Origin: Streptomyces sp. TLI_105
GTDB taxonomy: Bacteria; Actinomycetota; Actinomycetes; Streptomycetales; Streptomycetaceae
Length of the DNA stretch: 64,000 bases
Assembly (NCBI RefSeq): GCF_900105415.1
Contig: NZ_FNSM01000001.1
Location: 8,502,001-8,566,000 of the forward strand
Direction: 5' to 3'
A program made the position numbers and the translations under genes. Below, one piece after another: positions 1 to 8,099 of the stretch. Position 1 is the first letter of the stretch; every line of letters begins with the position of its first letter. The notes beneath the pieces are model-generated. The model saw nothing but the letters and a program-made list of their open reading frames with translations, did not search any database and was not told the origin of the DNA.

Positions 1-262
1 TGTCCACGACCTGCCGGAGCGGACGTCGAGCGTCTGCGACGGCGTGGAGCCCGGTGACCGCCTTCTGCCCGCACCGGAGTCGGCAAGCCGGCTGTCCGCT
101 TCTCTCGAACCGGCCGACCGTCGCCGTCTGGAACTGCATGCAGCTCTCACCACCGCGGGTATCGCGCCCCTGCCGGGGGACCTGGACGCCATCGAGGCCC
201 TGTGCCAGCTGAACGACACCACCCATGTCGCCCTCCGGCGATGGCTCAGTCACGCCGTGTGA
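1..262 (+). CDS. 3' end of an unrecognised gene (partial)
   Basis: The frame is open from base 2 and ends at a stop at 260-262, giving about 86 residues that run off the left edge. The visible part is rich in Leu, Ala and Arg with an amphipathic helical look (for example RRLELHAAL) and a pattern compatible with a short helical C-terminal region. I do not recognise the family. No terminator is obvious in the following 200 bases. It could be the end of a larger regulator or plasmid protein. Confidence 0.45.
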   Translation, partial: VHDLPERTSSVCDGVEPGDRLLPAPESASRLSASLEPADRRRLELHAALTTAGIAPLPGDLDAIEALCQLNDTTHVALRRWLSHAV

Positions 263-477
263 TCCACACTCCACTGGATGCACCGCTGGGGAGGGGCCCA
301 GATCTGTCGTGTGCGGAAACCGAACCAAGGCAACCTGCCCCATCCAAGGGATGTGGCAGTGCCTGCCACATCACAACAACGGTCGGCGAAATCCGCCATG
401 TTCCGCCTCCCTGCCCGTACCGCTTCCGGTACGGAAGACTCAGGCCCTTCGTCAGCCGATCAGAGAGGGGGCGGCAC

Positions 478-918
478 ATGACTGGCACGGTGAAGGCAGC
501 TCGGTGGCTGGCCTCGGCCGGTGATGACCCAGCCGGGTGTTTGCGCGAGTGGCGCACGGGCCTGCAGGGTGTCGTGCTCCTGCCCGCAGGCCGGATGTGG
601 GACGCACTCGTGGTCCCGGAGATACTGGGCCGCAGCCTGCTGACCGCCATCGCCCGCTCGGGGCATTCGGCCATGGGGCCGGCGCTTCGCGACAGCAGGC
701 GTCAGGAACTCGTACTCCTGATGGCTTCAGGCTCTCCTCCTCCCACGCGCCTGCACCGGGCCGCCCGATATCTGACGAGCGGGAGGTGGCTAGCGGTTCC
801 GGACCCCGCCCGCAGGGTGACAGGACTGTCCTGGCTCCTCCCACCCGACGGGACGGGAAGGCTGTTCTCCCCGACGGACGTGTACCCCCTGCTGGCCTCA
901 CACCGTTCAGCGAAGTGA
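478..918 (+). CDS. Conserved hypothetical protein, Streptomyces-type
   Basis: A 146-residue protein. The ATG at 478 is chosen over longer in-frame starts because a purine-rich GAGAGGGGG sits just upstream and the protein-like sequence begins there. Features seen are a WLASAGDDP start, a GVVLLPAGRMWDALVVP segment, and a C-terminal part with WLLPPDGTGRLFSP. The 'VLLPAGRxWD' and 'WLLPPDGTG' segments recall small Streptomyces proteins sometimes annotated as bifunctional DNA primase/polymerase-like. I cannot confirm that family, and no catalytic motif is visible. Function unknown. Confidence 0.6.
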   Translation: MTGTVKAARWLASAGDDPAGCLREWRTGLQGVVLLPAGRMWDALVVPEILGRSLLTAIARSGHSAMGPALRDSRRQELVLLMASGSPPPTRLHRAARYLTSGRWLAVPDPARRVTGLSWLLPPDGTGRLFSPTDVYPLLASHRSAK

Positions 919-1170
919 GGAAGCAGAGCAAGAAACAGCCCGGCCGCCTACTCCTCGGACCCCGGCGGCCTTTGCCGTCATGGACGTCTGGCATCCTGCA
1001 CGCGATTACTCGCACCGGCTGCTTCTCCGCGCTGCTGCACCATCTGGCATGGGGCGCCTCCCACGACGTCTACCGGCTGAAAGGGCAATCTCCGGAAGAC
1101 TTGGAATTCCTAACGAAATGATCTTCGTGGTGATTGGATCGCTCTGGGATTGACGATCCAGGGGTGTGGG

Positions 1171-1830
1171 GTGGCTCGGCCGAAGACGTGGGATGTCGAT
1201 GACGAGTTGTGGGCGGTGGTCGAACCGCTGTTGCCCAAGGTCGAACGCCGATACCGGCATCCTGGGCGCAAGCGGCATCCGGACCGACTGGTGTTCCAGG
1301 GCATCCTGTTCGTGCTGCACACCGGGATCTCCTGGGAGCATCTGCCGCAGGAGCTCGGCTTCGGGTCGGGCATGACGTGCTGGCGCCGCCTGGCCGAACG
1401 GACCGAAGCCGATGTGCGGCCCCGGCTCCACGAGGTCCTTATGGCCAGGCTCCGCGGTGCGAACGCGCTGGACTTCTCCCGGGCGGCGGTCGACGGCTCT
1501 CACATTCGGGCGTTAAAAGGGGGTCCAAGACGGGACGAAGCACTGTTGACCAGGGCAGAACCGGCAGCGAACACCACCTGATCACCGACGCCACTGGCAT
1601 CCCGCTCGCCGTCACCCTGACTGGTGGCAACCGCAACGCCGTCACCCAGCTGATCCCGTTGCTTCAGGCAGCGCCGCCGGTGCGAGGCAAGCGCGGCCGA
1701 CTTCGGCGCCGGCCGGACGTGGTGCTGGGCGACCGCGGATACGACCACGACAAGTACCGCCGTCTGGTCTGGGACCTCGGAGTGAAACCGCTGATCGCCC
1801 GTCGCGGTCCTGAGCACGGACCCGACCACC
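1171..1830 (+). pseudogene. IS5-family transposase, orfA/orfB, 3'-truncated
   Basis: The first frame (GTG at 1171 to about 1520) encodes an N-terminal DUF4096-like segment (WAVVEPLLPKVE, FVLHTGISWEHLP) and the first catalytic Asp in AAVDGSHIRALKGG. At the run AAAAGGGGG (1515-1523) the homology moves to the -1 frame and continues as HHLITDATGIPLAVTLTGGNRN and DVVLGDRGYDHDKYRR. This is the arrangement expected of IS5-family elements expressed by programmed -1 frameshifting. The sequence stops matching near 1830, before the catalytic Glu domain, where it meets ISL3-like sequence. It is therefore a truncated, inactive copy. Confidence 0.85.
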
Positions 1831-1930
1831 GTCCTCTGGGCCTCGATGCGTACCGCTTCGTCGGTCACGTAGACCGACAGCACAGCCACGTCCGAGATCG
1901 ACGGGAACAGTGACCCCTCCAGCCGGAGCA
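1827..1930 (-). pseudogene. N-terminal fragment of an ISL3-family transposase
   Basis: Reading the minus strand gives LFPSISDVAVLSVYVTDEAV followed by RIEAQRTV. This matches the usual start of ISL3-family transposases (LFPS-D-VxV...DEVVRVEA) before their zinc-binding CPxC region. The match ends exactly where the IS5 fragment on the other strand ends, so the two elements are joined by a deletion or recombination. Only about 32 residues remain. Confidence 0.65.
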
Positions 1931-2217
1931 CTACCTCTTCCACAAAGCGAACTGTCAGCCACACCGCGCTGGGGACGAATCATTTTCAGGCAGCTTCCCG
2001 AGGGCCCCCGCCGGACAAATATCACTCAGCGTGATGATTCACGGAATGTGTGCCAGAACCCGTTCTCATGGACAAAGCCACGCCTCGATCTTGTCGCGGA
2101 GAAGGGCTGGAAGTGCCAGTACTCCGAGGGAGAGACGGTGCTTCCGGTGCGCCGGGCGGAAGCCGTGCTGTCCCGTCCGGCGGATGCCGAGTGTCCGGAC
2201 TGCGGGTCTGGCCGACT

Positions 2218-2457
2218 GTAGACGTGTTGGCGGTCTTCCGTTTCCATGCCGACGATGAAGTCGACTTCGACGTCGACCTGCGGGAGTTGCAGGGCCAGGA
2301 GCGACTTGATGTGTTCTGCGGCTTCCTCCAGGAGATCGGTCGGCGGCTGGGCAAGCCGGTGCTGATGGACCCGGAAGGCGACTATGGCCATCCGGTGCTC
2401 GGCTTCGATGTCGAGGCCGATCGAGTCGTTCTCCTCGCAGACCCGCAGGTCAGGTGA
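2218..2457 (+). pseudogene. C-terminal remnant of a conserved Streptomyces hypothetical
   Basis: The frame encodes AVFRFHADDEVDFDVDL, then FLQEIGRRLGKPV and GHPVLGFDVEADRVVLLADP. This is typical of a small conserved actinobacterial protein of unknown function that ends with 'LGFDVEADRVVL-ADP'. Upstream residues in the same frame do not look like this family, so the 5' end has been replaced by other sequence. Its stop overlaps, in convergent orientation, the end of the IS110 remnant. Confidence 0.5.
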
Positions 2458-2699
2458 CTGCGGCCGACGGCTGCGGTTCGTAGAAGGTTCCGTCACGGAG
2501 CATCGCGAACAGGACGTCGGCCCGGCGTCTGGCGAGGCAGAGCAGAGCCTGGGTGTGGTGCTTCCCTTGGGCGATCTTCTTGTCGTAGTAGGCCCGCGAT
2601 GCCGGGTCACCCAAGGAAGCGAACGCGGAGAGGAAGAAGACCCGTTTGAGCTGCTCGTTTCCCCGTCTGGAGGGCTGTTCACCGCGGATCGAGGAGCCC
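2450..2699 (-). pseudogene. C-terminal fragment of an IS110-family transposase
   Basis: The minus strand reads RGNEQLKRVFFLSAFASLGD, then SRAYYDKKIAQGKHHTQALL and CLARRRADVLFAMLRDGTFY before the stop at 2450-2452. This is the conserved C-terminal helical segment of IS110/IS1111-type DEDD transposases (transposase_20 region). The remainder of the gene is missing. The PP2C gene on the same strand runs into this fragment in another frame. Confidence 0.8.
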
Positions 2700-3842
2700 C
2701 AGCTCCGGGTTGCCGGGGCGAGACCCGGGTAGGCGGCGGATGGCGACGACGGCCGCGTCGTCGTCGAGGTGCCCGTGGACGTGGGCCAGCAGATCGTCCT
2801 GGAGATGGCGCAGCAGCTCGTTTGGGTCTTCCGTCGTCCACTGCGGCGCCCGTTCGGTGAAGGGGTAGAAGTGTCCGTCGGCGTTGCGTGCCTCGATGAC
2901 GCCGTCGGTGTAGAGGAGCAGCAGGTCGCCGGCCTCGAAGGGGAAAGTCTGGACGGTGTAGTCGGCTATGCCGAATGCCCCGCCGAGCCCGATCGGAAGG
3001 TGGCTCGCCTCGGCCACGAGCGGGATGAGCCGGTGTCCCCGGAGGATGAGCGGCGGCGGGTGACCGCAGCTGATGAGGTGAACCACCGGGTCGTGGTCGG
3101 GGATGTCGAGCAGCACGGCGGTGGCGAAGTCCTCGGTGGTCTCCTGCTCGGCCGGTGACCGCCACTGGCTGGCGTCCCAGCGAAACGCGGCGTCCAGGTG
3201 GATGGCGAGACGTGGAAGGGTGGCCTGGCGATGAGCGGCTGCGCGGAAGGCGCCGAGCAGCAGGGCGGTGTTGCTGATGGCGCCCAGGCCGCTGCCGCGC
3301 ACATCGCCGATGAGGATCCGGGTGCTGTGGTGGGCGGTGCGCGCGGCCGCGTACAGGTCTCCGCCCAGCTCGGCTTCCTCCTCGGCAGGGATGTAGAGGC
3401 CGGCGATCCACAGCGGGCCGGAGCGCGCGGGCAGCGGCCGCAACAGCACGTTTTGTGCTGCCTCGGCCACCGACCGCACCTGGTACAGCTGCCGCTCGTG
3501 CCGGTCCCGCACCACGCAGACGATGACACAGACGGCCGAGACGACGATCAGGGCAGCGATCTGGGCTTGGACGTTGGCGGTGTCCGAGACCCCTCTGAGC
3601 GCGCCGATCAGCACCTGGGCTGCTACCGCGAGAGCCCCCATCAGCGCCGTCATGCGCGCGCCGGCGAACGCCACCGTGATCGCGGGCGCTGCCACGAGCA
3701 GCGGACCGAGGTGGATGTGCGGCGGAGACAGCACATCCACCACACAGACCGTGATGATCAGCCCGAGCGGGATCACGACCAGCGCGGGTGCGTGACCCGG
3801 CTGCCAGGAACGCCGGGCGTCCAACCGTGCTCGAAAAGCCAT
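2679..3842 (-). CDS. Membrane-anchored SpoIIE/PP2C-type protein serine phosphatase
   Basis: Start at ATG 3842 (MAFRARLDARRSWQPG), 387 residues. A longer GTG start at 3947 is possible, but the extra segment is low-complexity. The N-terminal ~110 residues hold three or four hydrophobic helices, with the Streptomyces-type motif DVLSPPHIHLGPLLVAAPA. The cytoplasmic PP2C domain follows with GGDLYAAA, GDVRGSGLGA, SCGHPPPLIL, LLLYTDGVIEAR and DDDAAVVAIRR, which carry the metal-binding acidic residues. Members dephosphorylate anti-sigma-factor antagonists or other Ser/Thr phosphoproteins. The last ~12 residues derive from the adjoining IS110 fragment, so the natural C-terminus has been lost, but the catalytic domain is complete. 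Confidence 0.88.
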   Translation of the reverse strand: MAFRARLDARRSWQPGHAPALVVIPLGLIITVCVVDVLSPPHIHLGPLLVAAPAITVAFAGARMTALMGALAVAAQVLIGALRGVSDTANVQAQIAALIVVSAVCVIVCVVRDRHERQLYQVRSVAEAAQNVLLRPLPARSGPLWIAGLYIPAEEEAELGGDLYAAARTAHHSTRILIGDVRGSGLGAISNTALLLGAFRAAAHRQATLPRLAIHLDAAFRWDASQWRSPAEQETTEDFATAVLLDIPDHDPVVHLISCGHPPPLILRGHRLIPLVAEASHLPIGLGGAFGIADYTVQTFPFEAGDLLLLYTDGVIEARNADGHFYPFTERAPQWTTEDPNELLRHLQDDLLAHVHGHLDDDAAVVAIRRLPGSRPGNPELGLLDPR

Positions 3843-4010
3843 GCCCCCAAGCCTTCCACCTGCCTGCGCAAGGCGGGATGTGCCGCTCCGGGACCGGGGC
3901 CCGTCGCTGTGCGAGACCGGACAGGAACCTGAGGAGGAACCGATCACCTGGCCCCGTGGCTGAAGCCGCGTCCGCTGACAGGCGAGCTGGTTGGATCGGC
4001 TTTTCCCAAG

Positions 4011-4367
4011 TCAGCCCGCGTCCGGGGCGTCGATGATGTTGCCGTCCTTGTCGAGCGTGTGGGTGTTCCAGTACACGTCCCACTTGTCGTCGACCTGCTG
4101 CGGCACCTTGCCCTCCGGGTACCGCACGAATCCTGCCGGGGGCTCCTGCTTGTCCGGGACGCAGGCGGACCCGGTACCGCCCACGGACAAGACGGGGTAC
4201 TCGCCGCTGCTGCAGATGTCCTCCCGGTACTCGACACCGGCACATCCGGTGAGGGCCACGACCGCGGCCGCGCTCACGAGAGCAGCAGCTATGAGACGGG
4301 CCTTTCCGGGAAGCGGGGCAGCGGCGGATCGGTTCATCCCTCGGGGCGTGTGCACGGTGGTCTCCAT
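4011..4367 (-). CDS. Small secreted lipoprotein
   Basis: A 118-residue protein with a Sec/lipoprotein signal: a charged start, a hydrophobic stretch (LIAAALVSAAAVVALTG) and a lipobox ending in LTGC followed by AGVEY. The mature part, YPVLSVGGTGSACVPD and KWDVYWNTHTLDKDGNII, matches a well-conserved small Streptomyces lipoprotein family of unknown function. An in-frame ATG at 4337 preceded by CGAGGG is an alternative start. A 14-bp palindrome lies about 50 bases upstream and may be an operator. It is probably anchored to the outer face of the membrane. Confidence 0.8.
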   Translation of the reverse strand: METTVHTPRGMNRSAAAPLPGKARLIAAALVSAAAVVALTGCAGVEYREDICSSGEYPVLSVGGTGSACVPDKQEPPAGFVRYPEGKVPQQVDDKWDVYWNTHTLDKDGNIIDAPDAG

Positions 4368-4415
4368 TTCGCTTGGTTTGGCACCACTCTCGCCATCGGA
4401 GAGCTGCCGTGCCGT

Positions 4416-4429
4416 GAGTACGCGTACTC
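4416..4429. promoter_or_regulatory. Perfect 14-bp palindrome upstream of the lipoprotein gene
   Basis: GAGTACGCGTACTC is a perfect inverted repeat located about 50 bases upstream of the lipoprotein start on the minus strand. Its position and symmetry suit a dimeric repressor or activator site. A related but interrupted pair (GTACTC ... GAGTAC) occurs near 39000-39030. No regulator is known from the sequence. Confidence 0.4.
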
Positions 4430-4479
4430 AAAGGTGTCCGGGGGGATGCTCAAGAGGCCGCAGCCCAGGGGGATGTCAC

Positions 4480-4630
4480 CGCTGTCGGTACGTCGAGCGG
4501 CTGGGGGACCTTGCCTGCGGGGTGTTGCTGCCCCGCCCCGAAGCGGACGCCTGCTGCTGGCGGTCGATGTGTCGCCGTGGGTGCGGTCGGATGCGTCGCA
4601 CTCGGCAGACCGGCTGGTCCGGCGTGTCAC
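4480..4630 (+). pseudogene. Internal fragment of a DDE transposase (IS701-like)
   Basis: One frame gives YVERLGDLACGVLLPRP; a single-base shift then gives GRLLLAVDVSPWVRSDASHS and ADRL. 'GRLVLAVDVSPWLRxDAxTSxDRL' is the first-Asp region of a Streptomyces IS701-like transposase family. The same family supplies the N-terminus of the chimeric ORF at 15603. Both ends are lost. On the opposite strand at about 4650-4798 there is a protein-like stretch (LTARSIEDCGGLDLDQML) of unknown origin abutting the break. Confidence 0.6.
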
Positions 4631-4963
4631 CCGCACCGGCCCGGCCGCGGGGGCCGTGGCGCAGTGGTGCTGGACGGCCCTGAGCATCTGGTCGAGATCG
4701 AGGCCACCGCAGTCCTCGATCGACCGGGCTGTCAAGCGGGAACGGTCTGGCTCGACGAGCAACACGAGTGTGACGGTCAGGTGCGCCCGGCTCGACACAT
4801 CTTCCGTCCGCCGTGGAGCTCAGCCGGGCCCATCCGCTCTCCATCAGCGCGGCGATCGGCAAGAACGAGGACTGGCGGCTCCCTCCACCGTCCCCGGGCG
4901 GGGTCACGACAGGGGGGAGGCTCGCGTTCTACGCTGGTGACAGGAGCGCCCGAGGAGGCCGAC

Positions 4964-5380
4964 ATGGCAGGTCACCACCGTTACCACCTGGACCAGGACG
5001 GTCAATCGATCACCGTCCTGCACGACCCGCGGCGTCGGCGCGCGGAAGTCTGGGTCAACGGCAAGACCGTCGCCGCGGCCCGTGCTCCGCGCCACCAGGC
5101 CACTGTCCTGGAGGGGGAGATCCCTGCCCTTCCGCCCAAGCGGATGGTCGTCAGGATCGGCCACCCCGACGACGTGGACGACGTTCCCCTGTGCGTGCTG
5201 GAGACGGACGGCGACCGCTACCTCATGCCCCACATCGCTCTCACCCCGCAGGAGCGAGAGCCGGCGGAACGGACACCGCCGGCCAGCACACCCGGTGAGC
5301 TCCTCGCCCGGTGGAGGGCACGGCACCGTCACCGCCGAGACGCCCGCCGTACGCGACCGGGCAGCGGCCCGCGTCCGTAG
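4964..5380 (+). CDS. Hypothetical protein, 138 aa
   Basis: The ATG at 4964 has a strong ribosome-binding site, GAGGAGG, seven bases upstream, so this start is preferred over longer in-frame possibilities. The protein (MAGHHRYHLDQDGQSITVL...) has alternating hydrophobic residues suggesting a small beta-rich fold to about residue 95 (AEVWVNGKTVAAARAP, CVLETDGDRYLMPHIAL). It ends in an Arg-rich tail with many RH and RR pairs that could contact nucleic acid. No known domain is recognised. It stands alone, with about 500 bases of apparently non-coding DNA downstream. Confidence 0.6.
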   Translation: MAGHHRYHLDQDGQSITVLHDPRRRRAEVWVNGKTVAAARAPRHQATVLEGEIPALPPKRMVVRIGHPDDVDDVPLCVLETDGDRYLMPHIALTPQEREPAERTPPASTPGELLARWRARHRHRRDARRTRPGSGPRP

Positions 5381-5879
5381 CCGTAGCTGCGACATATCCG
5401 CATCCCAGAGGGGGCTGTCCTTTCCGGATGCGAGGGCGAGAATCCTCGCTGAGGTGAGTACCGGTCGTCGGCCGTGACCGTCTTGACCTTGCTGTCCTCA
5501 AACGCCCCTTCGCAGGGTTGACCTGGCCGCGCCCAGGTGTCACCGGCGACTTCAAGATGGATGCAGGCACAGCGCGCAGCCAAAAACTCTCCGGCCTCCC
5601 TGATTCCTCATGCGCCGCTGGGGGAGGGGCGATGCAGCCCGACGGCGCAGGTGGACGCCACAGCCGGCCGACGCGACACTTCTCCCTGCCGTCACCGCGC
5701 CCCTGCCGGACGGCAGAGGGTCTTGCCGTCAAACGAGATGACTTCTTGGCCAGGTGCAGTCCGCCTGCGGCTTGCATGCTTTGCATAGGTGGCATGTTTT
5801 GTCACCTGTCTTCGATGGGGCGGTATCCAGCCATGCCGCGTTCATACGGCGTTCGTCCCGGCCGCTCAGTCTCACGGCC
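5381..5879. other. Intergenic, no gene recognised
   Basis: No reading frame here looks like protein. The first bases contain a short imperfect inverted repeat (GCATCC ... GGATGC, near 5400-5435) that might act as a weak terminator for the gene ending at 5380. The rest presumably contains the promoter of the tyrosine phosphatase gene; I cannot assign -10/-35 boxes with confidence. Confidence 0.4.
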
Positions 5880-6965
5880 ATGAACAAGGCAACCCTCTCC
5901 GCGACCGCCGTCGCCTCCACTCTCGCTCTCGGCCTGCCCCTCGCCCCGGCCGTCGGCGCTGCCGAGCGGGGCCTGCCCGGGTACGCCGTACAGCACCGTT
6001 CCGGGCAGGCCATTCCGTTCGCCGAGGCCACGGTCACCGCCGGCATCGACGGTTCGTTCTCCCTCAGCTGGAAGGCGGAGGGCGTCACGCGCGTCGAAAT
6101 CCGTGCGAACGGAAGGGTCGTCGCGAGGGGCGGTGCCACCGGGCGGGCTGTGATCACTGGTCTGCCCGCCGCAGACCGTCAGTGGTTCTGGTTCGAGGCC
6201 GATCGCGGTCAGGGTCTGAGGCTCGCCGACCGGCTCGTCAAGCTCTCCGGAACGGTCAACCTCCGTGATGCGGGCGGCTATCGCACCCAGAACGGTAAGT
6301 GGGTCAAGATGGGCGAGGTCTACCGCTCGGACGCCCTGAACAACCTGACCGCCGAGGATCAGGCCAAGCTCCGGCGCCTGCGCATCAGGACCGTCTTCGA
6401 CCTGCGCATGGAGGGCGAGCGCGTCAAGGACCCCGACAGGGTGCCGGCCGGTGCCGACTACGTCGTCGCGGACGTCTTCGCGGGCTCCGGCGCGTTTCAG
6501 ACCATGCCCAAGACCCCGGCCGAGGCTGAACAGATGATGATCGACGCCGAGAGGGCGATGGTCAGCGGCGACGGCGGCAAGAAGGCGTACAGCCAGGTGT
6601 TCGACGGCATACGCGAGGACGACGCGCGCTCCGTGCTCTTCCACTGCACGGCCGGCAAGGACCGCACCGGGTGGTCCAGCGCCGCCCTGCTCGCCGCGCT
6701 CGGCGTGCCGCGGGACACCGTCGTGGCCGACTACTTGGCCAGCAACGCCTACCGCAAGGCCGCCAATGACGCCCTTCTCGGCCACCTCCCGCCGCAGCAG
6801 GCCGCCGTCTACAAGCCGCTGCTGGACGTCCGCGCCGAGTACCTCAACTCCGGCTACGACGAGGTCGAGGCGAAGTACGGCACCTTCGACCGCTACCTGA
6901 GCGACGGTCTCGGCATCGACCGCCACGAACTGAAGCGCCTCAAGGAGGACCTCCTCATAGGCTGA
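5880..6965 (+). CDS. Secreted tyrosine-protein phosphatase
   Basis: A 361-residue protein. The ATG at 5880 (MNKATLSATAVAS) begins a Sec signal peptide with likely cleavage after APAVGA. Residues ~45-95 form a small beta-rich domain. The catalytic region (~120-330) includes SGTVNLRDAGGYRT, YRSDALNNLTAEDQ, TVFDLRMEGER and the CX5R loop HCTAGKDRTGW. This is the layout of bacterial secreted tyrosine (and sometimes lipid) phosphatases of the Y_phosphatase3 family. All catalytic residues are present. The last base of the stop codon coincides with the first base of an IS terminal repeat, so the element sits directly against the gene. Confidence 0.9.
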   Translation: MNKATLSATAVASTLALGLPLAPAVGAAERGLPGYAVQHRSGQAIPFAEATVTAGIDGSFSLSWKAEGVTRVEIRANGRVVARGGATGRAVITGLPAADRQWFWFEADRGQGLRLADRLVKLSGTVNLRDAGGYRTQNGKWVKMGEVYRSDALNNLTAEDQAKLRRLRIRTVFDLRMEGERVKDPDRVPAGADYVVADVFAGSGAFQTMPKTPAEAEQMMIDAERAMVSGDGGKKAYSQVFDGIREDDARSVLFHCTAGKDRTGWSSAALLAALGVPRDTVVADYLASNAYRKAANDALLGHLPPQQAAVYKPLLDVRAEYLNSGYDEVEAKYGTFDRYLSDGLGIDRHELKRLKEDLLIG

Positions 6966-7645
6966 CGAGCTGGTGCGTGATTGTGGTTGAGGAGTGATCC
7001 CTCGGGGGTGGGATGATCCAGCCCGTGGTGACCATGGTCAGCCGGGACATCCTCGCGCATCAGCTGTTCACCGGGATCTCCCGGCAGCATCTGGCTTGCC
7101 TGGCCAAGGAGCTGGCCGATCCGTGGGAGGCCGTGGTCGAGGGTCGCCGTCGCGGGGCACGTGGCGGGGCCAGGAAACGTGAGGCGGGGCCGGTGCCCGG
7201 CATCGGCTGGGGTTCACCGGCCGGCTGGTCGTCACGCTGATCCACCTGCGGCACGATCTCCCGCACTCCGTCCTCGCCCTGCTGTCCGGGGTCGACCGCT
7301 CCACCGTCACCCGCGCGATCGGAGAGATACGCGGGCTTCCGGCCGAACGGGGATGCGCGGTCCCGACCGGCCCGGCCTGCGGACCCTGGCCGATGTCTTC
7401 GCCTATGCCCAGGCCGAGGGCGTCGTGCTGCGGCTGGACGCCACCGAGGTCCAGGTCCGGCGTCCCGCGGTCGGCCGCGGTGGGCGGCGCGCGTTCGTCT
7501 CGGGCAAGAAGAAGCAGAACACGATGTAGGCCACCGTCATTGCCGACCGGGCCATCGCCGGCCTCGTCTCCGACCGCAGCACCAACGCGTGACCACGACC
7601 CCGATCAGGCAAACACGGCTCCGCCGCTATCACGCACCAGCTCGT
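6965..7645 (+). mobile_element. Internally deleted IS with perfect 17-bp terminal inverted repeats
   Basis: The left end ACGAGCTGGTGCGTGAT (6965-6981) and the right end (7629-7645) are perfect inverted repeats. Between them lies a decayed DDE transposase. At about 680 bp the element is shorter than a full IS5-type unit, so part of the transposase has been deleted. No clear target-site duplication is visible. It could still be mobilised in trans if a full copy exists elsewhere. Confidence 0.75.
7013..7591 (+). pseudogene. Decayed DDE transposase (IS5 superfamily)
   Basis: The N-terminal part (VSRDILAHQLFTGISRQHLACLAKELADPWE) is in one frame. The HTH part (VVTLIHLRHDLPHSVLALLSG then VDRSTVTRAIGEIRGL) is in a second. 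The first-Asp region (LADVFAYAQAEGVVLRLDAT then EVQVRRPAVGRGG, FVSGKKKQNTM) is in a third, followed by an early stop and loss of the remaining catalytic domain. At least two frameshifts and a deletion make it non-functional. Confidence 0.75.
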
Positions 7646-7849
7646 AAGGGCGCCTCGTACCACGAGGCCGCTGACCACATGCCGGCGATGGACCGGGTGA
7701 GGTCTTCCATGAGGAAGATAGAGGTGCGCCTGCTCTGCCCGTGAAGCGGGCAGGGTGAGGGAGAGAGGGCGACTTTGAGTGGTTTGCCGGTTCTGGTGAA
7801 AGCGGTACAGCTGAAGCCGTGTGTGCGGTAGAACTGCAGGTCACAGAGT

Positions 7850-7938
7850 CTGCTCCCCGCTCGCGGGGGGATGACCCCGGCCGTCGCCTGTCCGTCACGA
7901 CAAACAGATCTGCTCCCCGCGCCCCGGCTCGCCCGCCT
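7850..7938 (+). CRISPR. Degenerate CRISPR-like repeat pair (type I-E-like), no cas genes
   Basis: A 29-nt unit at 7850 begins CTGCTCCCCGCTCGCGGGGG and ends GATGACCCC. It resembles type I-E repeats of actinobacteria (CTGCTCCCCGC...GCGGGGATGG-CCC). After a 31-base interval a second copy starts at 7910 with the same CTGCTCCCCGC, but its 3' half has decayed. The spacing of 60 is one less than the usual 61. No cas gene is in the window. It is a remnant or a look-alike. Confidence 0.42.
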
Positions 7939-8099
7939 CGACCGGGTTCCTCGCTGCCGCGGGCACCGGCTCGGTGCACGACACAGCACGGTCAGGCTGT
8001 GGGTGAACTCCCGGAGCACACATGCCCATCGCGCGGAACCACCATCCCCCATTCGCACTCTGTCTAAGCGACAGCAGAGCATCGTGAACGGAGGCCATC

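Noticed and set aside
2026..4431. An 801-codon open frame on the minus strand
   Set aside because: Its translation is Arg/Pro/Gly-rich and follows no family; it is the shadow of the IS110 fragment, the PP2C gene and the lipoprotein gene, which are in other frames.
5802..6926. A 374-codon minus-strand frame opposite the tyrosine phosphatase
   Set aside because: Complete overlap with a gene that has all catalytic motifs; typical antisense open frame in high-G+C DNA.
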